DNA of 64,000 nt from Globodera rostochiensis (GCA_018350325.1 JAEVLN010000012.1:1323991-1387990), one strand, 5' to 3'; numbered from the stretch's first letter, positions 1 through 12,500 are shown. The notes: generated by a model from the sequence alone, not told the origin. A program made the numbers and translations.

Positions 1-357
1 TGTACAAAACAACCCAAAAATGTTTTGGTTTTGGGTTTTGGTCCGGACTTTAGTTTAAAGACGTCGTAACTTTGGGAACAATCAAACGAAAAATGTAATT
101 TTGAATATTTAAATAAAATTGTATTTTGCAAAAGATTGTTAAAGACAATTTTCTGATCAAACTTATTGGCATTTAAATTTTGCGTTTTTAAATTAAAATA
201 AAATATTTTTCTGCAATTTTCAATGTTTACGCCATTTGAATTTCAATATTTTTTGTCGATTTGTAAGCCAACGAAACAGCGCCTCTGTCTGTTGTCATGG
301 AGATGGAATGAATATAACCCAATAAAAATATAAATTGTGTAAAATGCATTCGAATTT
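1..357. other. AT-rich flank, no gene seen
   Basis: AT-rich sequence without a supported exon. Short open frames here are not backed by codon bias or splice sites. It ends at an inverted-repeat element beginning near 358. Confidence 0.6.
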
Positions 358-526
358 TAGGGTTGCTTCCCGACCCCCCGGGGGCCGGAAAGTCGGCGGG
401 GGTCGGCGGGGTCGGGGTTTGTGCCATGTCGGGGGTCGGGGTTGGGGACGACCAATTTTTGAACTCGAGGTCGAGGTGGTCGGGGTTGACCATGTCGGGG
501 AATCGGGTGTCGGGGAGCAACCCCAA
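358..526. mobile_element. GTCGGGG-family inverted-repeat element
   Basis: Left end TTAGGGTTGC then CCGACC; right end GTCGGGGAGCAACCCCAA. The ends form an imperfect inverted repeat around GTCGGGG-rich DNA. The same end design recurs near 11526, 17586, 18830, 44150 and 53060, so this is read as a short non-autonomous (MITE-like) element. It lies about 80 bases upstream of the BBS2 start. No transposase is visible. Confidence 0.5.
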
Positions 527-605
527 TTCAAATGGACATTTTAACACTCATAAAAATGTTTATTAATTTGTTTACGCTTTTCCCCTCCATTTTTGGCATT
601 TTCCA

Positions 606-3600
606 ATGAGTGCCGTCGGTGGCCACCAACAGCAATTGCGTGCCGCGTTCAGCTTTGGTTTTGCGCACCGGCTGGCGCACGGAGGCGGCGCCGCCGGCGT
701 GTTCGACGGAAGCGGTCGGGAACAGCTGGCGGTCGGCACGGAGACCGGCAAAATTTGCCTCCAGGCCATAGGTCGGTGGCGGAATCAAAAACCTTGAAAT
801 TTTGGCAAAACCCGGCTAAAATGGGTAAAATTTAAAATATCGGATAAAAAAGATTCAAAAAAATTAGATAAATTTTAAAAATAAAATGAAATTGTGTTTA
901 AAAAACATTTCAGAGTCAATGTTCAACATAAATGAGCAAATCACTTGTTTGGCCATTTATCCGAGAACCCGAACGGACGCCGATCACTACGACGTGGTGC
1001 TGGTTGGCACAACGGTAAATAGGACAAACTGATCAGTTGCTTTGATTAGTTGCTTGAGGACAAATTGATCAATTGCTTCAGGACAAATTGATCAGTTTCT
1101 TGGATCATTTGCTTGAGGAAAAATTGATTAGAGTTGCCTAAGACCCTTGAATTGGACAAACTGATCAGTTGCTTGGATATTTGCTTGAGGACAAACTGAT
1201 CAATTGCTTTAGGACAAATTGATCAGTTTCTTGGATCATTTGCTTGAGGACAAATTGATCAGTAGCCTAAGAGCCACAAGTTGGACAAACTGATCAATTT
1301 TCTTAAGTTCAATTAGATCTCTTCCCATTGTTTAGAGCAGTCTGCTCGCTTTGGACGTGTACAACAACCGCACGTAATTAATAAGCAATAATTAACATTA
1401 AAATAAGGTACAATAAATAATTTAAAGGCTGTTCCATCGGCACATGCCGGAGGGCGTGCACTGCGTGCGCGTGGGGCACGTGGACGCGCACCGCGACTCG
1501 CACGTCATTGTGTGCGGATGCGGCACCACAATTTGGGGTGGTGAACAATGGGACGGAGCAGCGGACATTTTGCCAAACATTTAAATATTTAAATTTGTTG
1601 TTTAAATATAGGCTTCCATTTGGACGGCTCCGACGTGTTCTGGACAGCGCTGGGCGACGAAGTGAACGTTGTCGAATTGTGCGACATGGACGGGGACGGG
1701 CAAAACGAGGCGTTCAAATTTCAAAAAAAAAAAATTAAAATGCCAATTTTAAACAATGGCATTTTTGCAGTTAATTGTTGGCACGGGCGGAGCGGACATC
1801 AAAGTGAGTGCATGGAGTGGGAAGTGTTAGCCCGCCCAATTTTAGGGGGGTTTTTCAAAAATGTTTTTAATGGAATTTATTTAAAAAAATGCCAAAAAAA
1901 GATGCCAATAATTTGAAATTTTTTAGTTATTTAAGAATTTCTTTGGCGTTAATTAAATTGAAATTATTTGTGCCCTAAGGACATCAAATAATTGTGAAAC
2001 ATTTTTGTTTTGTTGTTTAGGTGCTCAAAAATGCGTCGTTTTTTGCCGAATTTGACGAGGGCGACGCGACAACGGCACTTTGTGCTTTGGGGCAAATTTT
2101 TTTTTTTGAAATTTTTTTGTAAAATTTTAAGCCATTGAGCGAGCGCGGCCCAAGCCCGTCCGCCCGCCTGCCGTAGGGCAAAAAAATTCTTTAAAATTTT
2201 GGAATTTTTAATCAATTTTTTTGTGCACAAAACCCCCCCCCCCCCAAAAAAAACACTTTTCAAGGCCCGCCTGCTTCGCGTTTGGGCTCGACTCCGGCGT
2301 TGTGGGCGTGTACGCGAACGGCGAACGCCTGTGGCGCGTGAAGACCAAGTCGCCCATTGTTGCGCTGCTCCAATTTCCGGCACGCGCGCGTGTCGCGTGC
2401 GTGTGGCAGAATGCCAAAGTTTTTTAGTGACACGCGCGCCGCCAGCGTTTGAATGTTTTTTTCAAATTTCCGATTGACATCCGGTCAGCGAGTACGGGCG
2501 AAATTGGTGCCCGGGAACAATTTGAAGACGGCGGCGAGCTGAGCGCTGCTTTTCTGGCCGACCTGGCGGGTCCCGAAATTTTAGAATTTTTTTAAATTTT
2601 GTTTTTTGAAAGTTTCAATAAATTCTTTTGTCAGGGACAGTTTCTGGCCGACTTGGCGGGTCCCGAAATTTTAGAATTTTTTTAAATTTTGTTTTTTGAA
2701 AGTTTCAATAAATTCTTTTGTCAGGGACAGTTTCTGGCCGACTTGGCGGGTCCCGAAATTTTAGAATTTTTTTAAATTTTGTTTTTTTGAAAATTTCAAA
2801 AAATTCTTTTGTCAGGGACAGGTCCGCTGGACGACGGGCAACCGAGGCCCCAACTCACACTGGTTTTCTGCAATGGACAGGGTTTTTTCGTTTCAAAAAA
2901 CAGCAAAAAGCAAAAAAAAAAACGATTTCAAATTTGTCGCGCAGTCCGAGCCCTGGAGTTTCGCAACGAGCTGGCCGACGAGAAGGGACAGTTGCTGCGC
3001 AACATCAGCCAACGGAAGCACGCCTTGCTGGTCAGTGCGAGCGCGTGTGCGCGCGTGTTGTGCACGCGCGCGCGCGCGCAAAATTGGACGAGCGCCAAAG
3101 TTTCGGAGCCAGTGTTGTTTTTATTTTGTTGGCACCAGTTTTCTTGGACTGCGCCCAATTTGTTTGAATCTTTTGCCCGGTGACAATTGGACAATTACAC
3201 AGCATGGACAATTGGTCTAAACATTTCTAAAGCTTGTCCAATTTGAAATATTTCCTTTGTCCGAGGACTCCGGAGGTCCAAAATTGTGCGGGCGGGCGCA
3301 TTTTTGTTTTCACATTACGGCATTTTGTTCAAGGAGGAGCTGAAGACGTACGATCGGCACGGCAGCAACGCGTCCGCTGCAGAGGCGGGCGGCAGCGGCG
3401 GCGTTGCGGAGTGTTCGCTGATTCCGCCCGGCACAATGCTCAGTGAGTGCGCCGCAGGGGTTTAACACATTTTGTCTTGCGCGCGCGCGCGCGCGCGTTG
3501 TGCAGCCTGCACGCTTGACCTGATGTCCGCTGCGGAACAGCAAGAGCATGCTGCGGCTACTGCCGCGGCAGCGTCGTCGTCGTCCCCGACCAATGACATC

Positions 3601-6088
3601 ACTGCAGTCACTGTGATGAGCAGCAGCAGCAGCAATGCGCACGCGTCGCGCAACGCCAGCGGCGACTCGCTGTGCGTGCGCCTGACACTCAGCAACAGCG
3701 TGCCAATCCGCGCCGTTTTATTGTTTGCGGATGGCATTTTCGACTCGGAATGCATTGCAATGTGTGTTTAATTGTTATTATTATTTTTTGCATTAATTAA
3801 GACTAATTAGGGATTAATTATTTAAATTTGTTTTTAATTAATTTAATTTGAATTGTTTTTTCCAATTGAAAAAGTCATCCGAATGGAAAGGAAAGTGCCG
3901 AAATGGTTGTCCAATTCAATCCGGTCAAAAATGTACATGCCAACCTGTTCATCAAAGTGTTCGCCGGCTATTCGATTGAGTGAATTTTTTTTTGAATAAA
4001 AATTTAATTTCAAAAAAAATTAAATTTTAAAAAAATGCAAATTTTTGCAAGGCGTCAGTTGCGCGTTTTTGCGGCTGACCTGGAGCTGCCACGCTTTGTC
4101 ACATTTGTGCAAGTTGAGCCGACATTTTCGGGTAAAAAATTATTTTAAATTATATTTTTAATTTTTTGGCACAACTTATTTAAATTAAGGAATTTGGCCT
4201 TGCTTTCTTTAGAGTTTTAAAAGAGTATAAATTTAAATTTTTACAAAATTTATCGAACATTCAATTCAATCAATTAATGGCATTTGGTTATTGTTGAAAT
4301 TAAAATTTGATTTTAATTATTACAATAATTGTAATTATATTTTTTTGAATTTCCAGAAACGCCCGAGGCGTTTGTGGCTTTCCGTTTGCACTGTCGAGAG
4401 AACAAATTGCGCCAATGGTAAGATTTGGAATTTGTTGCTAACTTTTTTTTAGAATAAAAATGTAATTTTTAGGGTTTGTAAAAATTTTTCGTTTATCTGC
4501 GAGCAAAATGTGGACACCGACGAGGCCGAGACGGATCAGCAACACAACAACAACAACAGCAAGTTTCAGCTGAAGTTTATGTGCATGCGCAACCAGCAGC
4601 CGCTGCTGTTGGAGCTGGACACCGCCGGGGGCAACGTGTAAAAAGCAAATTTAAAACTTTAGCTTTAATATTTTCAATTTTAATTAATTTTAATCAATAA
4701 AATTCTTTTAACAGTTTAATTAATATTGCCGATTAATTTTTTTTTAAATTTCAAATTGCAGGGAATTGCGACACAACGACATTCGAAATGCGGCCGACAT
4801 TCTCCAGGTGCCGCGGCGCGACAAATTGATTTTTTCTGGCCTTTAAAAAATTCAAATTTGAATTTTGGCGTTTTGTTTAGTTAACAAAATTCAAAAAACA
4901 ATTTTTGAACAAAACGTTCGTTCAGTCGCTGTGCGCCTTTCTCGGCGTTCGGGCGCTGTCAAGTCGCGCACATTTCCCGCAAGTGCTGGACGCTGTGAAA
5001 AGCGTCGTGGAAAATGTAATAAAAAAATAATATTTAATTAAATATATTAAAGTCTAATTAAATTAAAAATGTCCAAAAAACAGATGGACCGCCGGTACGA
5101 AGTGAACGAGCGATTGGGTCAGAGAGCAAAAAAATTTGGCATTTTTTTTTTGTTGGCAATTTTTGGTATATAATTTTAGCAAGTGAATTTGCTGAACGGC
5201 TGAACGTCGTGCGCGAGTGCGTCGTGCGGGCGGAAGACGCGTTGGCCATCCGAAATTTGTTTGAAAAATTAATGCTAAATTAAATAGTTTAAAATAATAA
5301 ATTGTTTAAAAATGTAAAAAATATTTGAATCGACGCGCTTTAAACACACCAAAAATTTCTTTTGAATAAAATGATTTAGTGCCGAGTCCCGGCGGCTTTA
5401 CACGCGCGTCACAATGTTGAATCGGGAGCTGTGTGGACAGCAGGTGGGAGCCGTATCAAAAGTGATGCTCGAGAGTCTCGAGTCCCGAAAAGTCTCGTGG
5501 TTTGGGGGTTTCGAATTTCAGTTTCAAGTCCCGGAAAAGTCTCAGGGTTTTGGGGTCTCGAATTTCAGTCTCGAGTCCCGACAAGTCTCAGGGTTTGGGG
5601 GTTTCGAATTTCAGTCTCGAGTCCCGAAAAGTCTGGGGTTTGTGGGGTCTCGAATTTCAGTCTCGAGTCCCGAAAAGTCTGGGGTTTTGGGTTTCTAGTC
5701 TCGTTCTTCGGGAGTCTCGAGTTTCGGTAAGCACCAATTTTAATTAATTTTATTTTTTAAATGTTAAATTGTTACATAACAATTCTTTTTTGTTCAATAA
5801 TCATTTTTTAGTATAAAATTTTGTAAAACATTTTCAGACAATTTGGATGGCTGCCAAGAAGGAATTGCTGGACGCAATGAAATTTCTCAACGTGTCCATT
5901 GAACAATTTTCGCGCCTGCGGGGTGAGGGGGGGGGAATAAATTTAATATATAAATTTTAAACTTTTTTTAAAAAAAAGTTTCAGTCGGCGCCCCCGGGGC
6001 CAGCCTCGTCCAGGAGTGCCGCAAGGCAATCGCGGGCGACAAACTGGACATTGTGCCGAAACTGCTTGAATTTGGCGTGTTTGATTGA
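606..6088 (+). CDS. bbs-2: Bardet-Biedl syndrome 2 protein (BBSome subunit)
   Basis: Subunit of the BBSome, the coat-like complex that moves membrane proteins in cilia. Exons read as 606-771, 914-1014, 1336-1373, 1428-1537, 1612-1709, 1771-1803, 2021-2091, 2265-2418, about 2446-2569, 2816-2881, 2945-3030, 3334-3442, 3506-3761, 3875-3979, 4052-4131, 4357-4417, 4473-4637, 4762-4807, 4926-5015, 5084-5117, 5180-5258, 5380-5443, 5838-5922 and 5985-6088. They join in frame to about 774 residues (human BBS2 about 721). Family landmarks include DVVLVGTT, LLALDVYNNR, DGSDVFWTALGDEV, LCDMDGDGQNE, VGVYANGERLWRVKTK (N-terminal beta-propeller), RAVLLFADGIF (middle domain) and a helical C-terminus with RELCGQQ. 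Two introns (1710-1770 and 2092-2264) have GC donors, supported by the protein alignment. The exon 8/9 junction near 2419-2472 is unsure. The first ATG fits the family N-terminus, but an earlier start is not excluded. Confidence 0.93.
1017..1300. repeat. TGATCA-containing tandem repeat in BBS2 intron 2
   Basis: Imperfect units of the form GGACAAACTGATCAGTTGCTT recur about eight times between exons 2 and 3 of BBS2. Each carries the palindrome TGATCA or a one-base variant. Confidence 0.75.
2553..2820. repeat. 88-base triplication spanning a BBS2 exon edge
   Basis: Three near-identical units of about 88 bases. Each holds the last bases of exon 9 (CTGGCCGAC(C/T)TGGCGG), the donor GTCCCG, the intron body and the acceptor GTCAG|GGACAG. 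The middle units therefore look like two 25-base pseudo-microexons, each bounded by a donor and an acceptor. Confidence 0.85.
5462..5720. repeat. TCTCGAGTCCCGAAAAGTCT minisatellite in BBS2 intron
   Basis: About five units of roughly 45-50 bases, each with TCTCGAGTCCCG, a T/G-rich middle and TCGAATTTCAG. The open frames on the + strand (5414-5747) are produced by the repeat. The left edge (GATGCTCGAGAGTCTCGAG) resembles the ends of the TCTCGA-family elements at 7274 and 15892. Confidence 0.75.
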
Positions 6089-6545
6089 ATTGAATGCGAA
6101 TCCATATATTTTATTTGTGATCAAAACACAAACACTGCGAAGTTTATATGCCCATAATCAATTCTGATCAGAGAGATAATTAATCAATTCTGATCATCAG
6201 ATCAGAGAAGAATCATTCTGTCTGATCAACCATAATTTATTTACTGATCAAAAGTGCCGGAGATCACAACGATTGTTATGAGTCGGGGGGTATAACAATT
6301 GCCGGAGGGTGGGGGGGGGTATTAATGAGCCTGAGAAGATTTTGACGAGCATTTTGGAAGCGCTGGGAATTCGTACAACAAAAACAACGTTTTGCGGGGA
6401 GCTTTCTTCACGCGGTTACGGTAACCGTATTCAGAAATTTCGATACAAAAAAACACTAGGAAAGAATCTTTGTCAGTACCGTAACCGTATGCGTACCGCG
6501 GTCAGTCTCGTCTCTACCGTAACCGTCAGTCAAATCGATGATCGA
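6089..6545. other. BBS2/QUI-1 convergent spacer with TACCGTAACCGT motifs
   Basis: Spacer between the two tail-to-tail genes. It holds a TGATCA-rich stretch (6115-6250), a G run at 6310-6318, and several copies of the near-palindrome GGTTACGGTAACCGTA / TACCGTAACCGT between 6412 and 6530. Confidence 0.6.
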
Positions 6546-9500
6546 TCAATTTACTGAGCACATTTTGGAGCGCCGCGTGCGACGCTCCTTCTGCGCCGCC
6601 GGCGTCGATGTCGATGGCACGGCTGCGGCGGCGGCATCGGCGGACGCAGCCGCCGTCGCCGCCGCGTCCGCGCCACCGCTTGGCGGCGCGGACGCCGCGG
6701 CACTTTGGGCGGTTGGCGCTAGCGCGTCGTCAAAATTTGGCACCTAAATTATTGGGACAGTCAGTGATACCGTATTTACACAAACAGAACCCCCCGGAGG
6801 TGGTTTGAATACGATATTTTATTTAAAACATTTTTTGTTTTTTGTTTGCCTGCTCTGCACGTCGTCGTTTTTGCTCCTCCTCCGCATCGCGCAATTTGTT
6901 CGCATGCGCCTCAACCTCGCTGGCCTGAAAATTTTAGGGGGAAAAAAATTCTGTAAAATTATCGACTTTTTAAAAATTTAAATTTTAGGGGGACAAAAAA
7001 TTCAAAAAAAAAAATTGACGAGAAAACGATACTCACCCGACTTGTCACCGGCTCCTCCCTTTCATTTGTGGAAACGTTGTCGCCCAAGGGCATTGGGCCG
7101 TCGTCGTCGTCCTCTGCTGAAGGGGGAGGGTTCAATTTTGTTAATTTTATTGCTCAAATTTGTTGAATTTTTAATTAAAAATTCGCACAAAATTTATTAT
7201 CTCTACCACTACCGTATCCATCGTCGGAAGCGGCCAACCTCTACCGTATTCTATATGGTGGTTGTGTGGTTTGTAGGGATGTTCGAGAGTCTCGGTCTCG
7301 GTTCTCGAGTCGAGAAATTTCTCGGATTTTTTGGGTCTCGTTCTCGGTCTCGAGTCTCGGGGGTCATTTCTCGTCTCGGTTCTCGATTCTCGGGTGTCAT
7401 TTCTCGGTCTCGGTTCTCGATTCTCGGGTGTCATTTCTCGGTTCTCGATTCTCGGGTGTCATTTCTCGGTCTCGATTCTCTGGTGTCATTTCTCGGTCTC
7501 GATTCTCGGGTGTCATTTCTCGCTTCTCGATTCTCGGGTGTCATTTCTCGGTCTCGATTCTCGGGTGTCATTTCTCGGTCTCGGTTCTCGATTCTCGGTA
7601 AATTTCAAGTCTCGAACATCCCTAGTGGTTTGTGCCCGCCCCCACATTTTCTGGCCACGTGTCCCCCACCTACTTACTTGCCGCCGCCGTCGTCGTCGTG
7701 CTGAACTCCAGTACCAACGGCCGCCCCTCAACTGTTACAACAGATTTTGCCGCGGGCGCAGAAGGTGACACGTCGAGGGCGGTGGAGGCGGTTGCTGGCA
7801 ACACCACGCGTTCATAACGGCTTGCAGAGGCGGAGTGCAGGTTGGCGGGCGTGTTGTGCAGGCATATCTTAACAACAAAAGTGTTCCTAGACAAATTGAC
7901 AACGAGAAAGTGCCAGGATAATATGTCTAATTGGCAAGACAATTGGTCTCTAATTGACAAAAGAGACAATTCGTCAAATGGCAATAAAGTGCCAACAAAC
8001 TTTACGAAAGAATAATATCCCCTTACAATTGGAAGCTGCGCGGTTCCGGCCAGCTTTGCCTAAAGCAAACAAAACAAAATTTTAAATTTCAAAATTAAAA
8101 GTTCTCGAATTAAAATGTTGTTTTTCTCACCAAAATGCGATCGCCGTCGGCGCCCATGATCAGCTGTTCAACCTGTGCTGGTGTGCACATACAGTACATT
8201 TATATGCATGGCTACCGGTCTGAATCCCCCCACGATGGCTGGTCCCGTACTGAAGCTAAATATTAAGCCTAACTTAGCGGGTTGGGGGTTCGTTAGGCTT
8301 AGGCCTAAGCCTAAGATTAAGCTAGCCTAAGCCTAGCTTAGACCAAGCGTAGGCTTAGCCTAAGAGGTTGAGGGGATTCGAGACATATTTGGTTGTGGGG
8401 GGACTCGGGCGGGATGGATTCAGACCGGAAACGATATGTATAGTAATTTGAGAATATTTGCTACCGTAATCAGAAAGAATATTTCCTACCGTATCCCATC
8501 CAAAAATTGACCAACTTGTCTGTGCGTGTTGAAGGCACTCAGCAGACGGCCCGACTTGTAATGCCATGCCTCAACCCAACCATCTTCGCCGCCGGAAATT
8601 TAAAAAACAAAATTTAGAAAAAATTTAAAAACCCCCAAAAAATTCTCGACAAAAAAACAACGCACTGGAGCACACCACGCTGCCGTCCATGCTGATCTCG
8701 ATGAAGCACTGCACCGCTGCACGCCGCAACGCGTGCAGTGCAGCACCGGTTTGCACATCCCACACGATCAGCAGGCGATCAAGCGCACCGCTGCATGCCG
8801 CCAGCGCGTCCTCGCTGACGCAACAGCACGTCGGCGCGTCCTCATGCCCAACCAGCACCTGGAGGAGGAGGTGGTGGAGCAGTACAACAACAACAACCAG
8901 CTCCAGCTCATCATTCCCAAGCAGTACAACAACCAATTTTTTTTTTGAAAAAAATGCGACACCTGAATGAGCAGGCCTCCGCTGTCCATTTGCCACACTT
9001 TCAGCGACAAGTCTTGCGACCCGGTGCACAGCACGGTACCGCACCGGTTCACACCGTAGCAGAGAATTGCCTCGTTGTGGTGGACCTTAGACAAGTGAAT
9101 TTGTCCGACTTCTGTGGACAGAACACTTATTTAAAAATGACGCCATAACTCTCTAAAGAACACAAAATGACGTCATAAGAATTGAATTAAAAATGAGTCA
9201 CAATTAAAAATGACGTCATAACTCTCTAAAGAACACAAAATGACGTCATAAGAATTGAATTAAAAATGAGTCACAATTAAAAATGACGTCATAACTCTCT
9301 AAAGAACACAAAATGACGTCATAAGAATTGAATTAAAAATGAGTCACAATTAAAAATGACGTCATAACTCTCTAAAGAACACAAAATGACGTCATAAGAA
9401 TTGAATTAAAAATGAGTCACAATTAAAAATGACGTCATAACTCTCTAAAGAACACAAAATGACGTCATAAGAATTGAATTAAAAATGAGTCACAATTAAA

Positions 9501-12500
9501 AATGACGTCATAACTCTCTAAAGAACACAAAATGACGTCATAATTGAATTAAAAATGAGTCACAATTAAAAATGACGTCATAACTCTCTAAAGAACACAA
9601 AATGACGTCATAAGAATTGAATTAAAAATGAGTCACAATTAAAAATGACGTCATAACTCTCTAAAGAACACAAAATGACGTCATAATTGAATTAAAAATG
9701 ACGCCGTCATAATGACAAAGCTATTGTAAAAGTGCCTCTGTCTTCCAGGGTAGCCTCAAGTTATGAAAAAGTTCGAGTCGAGTTTCAAGCTTCGAGTCTA
9801 TATATACCTTTGAGCGCGTGAACAGCCGATCGCCGGACACGGACCAAACATTCATTCTGAAAATTTTTTTTGAACAACAAAAAAGATTTTAAAAAATTTT
9901 GTATCGCAACGAACTCCCGCGGGTTTGCACCGTGCTGCGCGATCAGTACAGTGTCCGACAGTCGCACGTACAGTGGCGGGTGCATGTGCGCAATGGAGGC
10001 GATCAGCTGAGGGGGGGGGGGTCAGTTTTTTGGGGGGAAATTCGCGCGCGTGCCGCGGCACACACCTCCATGCGTTTGCCGGCCGCGCTTTCGTCAAGCG
10101 ACCCCAGGCTCCACAGGTAGGCGTTGTCGGCCGAGTCGCAGCTCAACACGCGGACCCTAAAATGCCGGGGGGGGGGAATGGAAAATTGAACGAATTTTGA
10201 CACAAAAAAATGGGGGGGGGAGAAGAATTTGTTTCCATTTTTGTATTACCCGTACGGCTCCAGGACATTTGGACCATTGGTGAAATGTCCGGGTTTTTCA
10301 CTAATGGACAAAATGTCCGGACACCTTACCCGTCAGCAAATGCACACAATGCCACAACTGCGTCGGCATGCAATTGCACTTGCTTCAGCAACTGTCCGTT
10401 GTTGGTCTCCCACAGTGAAACGGTGCCTTAACAAAATGTACAAATTTGCCCGACTCATCACCGATCAGGTCTGATCATAAACAAAAAGTTCACACAAACA
10501 ACACTGATCAGGCCACCTGATCAGTGTGTCAAAAAGCGTGCCGTGCCGTGCCGTCGTTCCCACCCACCTTGCTCGCTGCCGCTGAGCAACAGAAATGAGT
10601 CGGCACTGAAGCACAACGCGCTGACGGCGCCGTTGCGTTGCGCGTTGCTTGTCCACATGCATTGGCACACGTCCAAGTCCCAGAATGCCACAATGCCATC
10701 CGCCGTACCGCATCCGGCACTCTGCAAAAGCGAGGAAACGGGGACACTTCAATGGTCGGACGCGGACTCTGCTCGTCGAAAACTGATCAATCAAAACGGA
10801 CGGTTGGCTATTCCAAATTCAAAAGGTTTGGAAGTGATCCAAACCAACGGATTCGAATGTTCCGATCACGGTGTTATCCAAAAAGTTAGCAATGATAATG
10901 ATCTGATCAGATCCAAAAGGTTGAAAGTGATCAGAATCAATGTGCTGTGATCATCCAACTGTTCCGATCCGATCTTATTCGATTGATCAGAACCAAAAGG
11001 TTGAAAGTAATCACTGATCAGAACAATCCATATTCGATCTTATTCAATTGATCAGATTCAAAAGGTTGGAAGTGATCAGAACCCCAGTCTTATCCAAAAA
11101 AGGGAACTGATAGATCTGATCAGATCAAAAAGGTTGGAAGTGATCATTTTCATTCCAACGCCCGCAGGCGTCACCTTTTCGTCTGGCGCAATTTGCACGC
11201 ACGACACGCTCGTCGTCGCCGGCGGCGATTGTGACGTCGTTGGCTGTGCTGCGTCCACCGACAGTGTCGTGGCCATTTTCTGTTGTTGCACCGCCGCCAC
11301 GTCACGTTCAATGCTGTCCAATGCCCACATGTGACTGAAATAAACGCCGACGGCATTTTTAAAAGTCCTGGCGGCACTCCCAAATCCCCCCCCCCGGGTG
11401 TAAGCCCATAAACTTCGGTGAAGATTGAACTCTCCCGAAAATTTCGGCATTTTTTGTGCCCGAAATCCCGGCTTTTAAAACTTAATAAACAATGCTTGGG
11501 GCCCGGTTCAAAATGCCGGAGACTTTAAGGGTGGGCACACCGACGTTTAGGGAGGGAAAAGTCGGGGATCGGGGTTTGACGGGGGGTTCAAAGGTCGGGG
11601 ATCGGACGGGGAATTACAAGTTGTCGGAGTCGGGATTGTCGGGGAAGGCACTGTCGGGGATCGGGGGGTTGTCGGGGAAGGCACTGTCGGGGATCGGGAG
11701 GTTGTCGGGGAAGGCACTGTCGGGGATCGGGGGGTTGTCGGGGAAGGCACTGTCGGGGATCGGGGGGTTGTCAGGGAAGGCACTGTCGGGGATCGGGGGG
11801 TTGTCAGGGAAGGCACTGTCGGGGATCGGGGGTTGTCGGGGAAGGCACTGTCGGGGATCGGGGGGTTGTCGGGGAAGGCACTGTCGGGGATCGGGGGGTT
11901 GTCGGGGAAGGCACTGTCGGGTAACGGGGGGTTGTCGGGGAAGGCACTGTCGGGGATCGGGGGGTTGTCGGGGAAGGCACTGTCGGGGATCGGGGGGTTG
12001 TCGGGGAAGGGACTGTCTGGGATCGGGGGGTCGGGGAAGGCACTGTCGGGGATCGGGGGGTTGTCGGGGAAGGCACTGTCGGGGACCGGGGGGTTGTCGG
12101 GGAAGGCACTGTCGGGGATCGGGGGGTTGTCGGGGAAGGCAGGGGCGTCGGGGCGTTTTCGCGGGGTGCCAGCCCAACTTTAAACGCACATCCGATCACC
12201 GCATGCGACCAACACGAACGAGTCGTCGTCACTGATTCGCAATGAAGAAATCTCAAAAAAAACAAATTTTATTTTAACCCCCTTAAAACACCCACCGGCT
12301 GCCGCTCGAGCGCGCACTGCAGCACCTCCAATAGCTGTCCGTTGTGTATGTCGTAGACGATGACGCGCCCGCGCGTGCCCGCGAACAGCTTGCAGTCGTC
12401 GGCCGAGGCGACCAACGCGTTGATGCGCGATCTCAAAAACGTGAAGTAAAATTTAAGAAAACGTTGGCGAAATGGTGCGCCAAATTCAAATATTTTAAAT

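Noticed and set aside
7015..7768. Frames of up to 229 codons on both strands
   Set aside because: They cross the TCTCGG array of the inverted-repeat element at 7274-7624 and share no coding features.
11492..12265. Overlapping long open frames on both strands (up to 247 codons)
   Set aside because: They are generated by a 33-base minisatellite whose length is a multiple of three; all frames encode the same 11-residue repeat.
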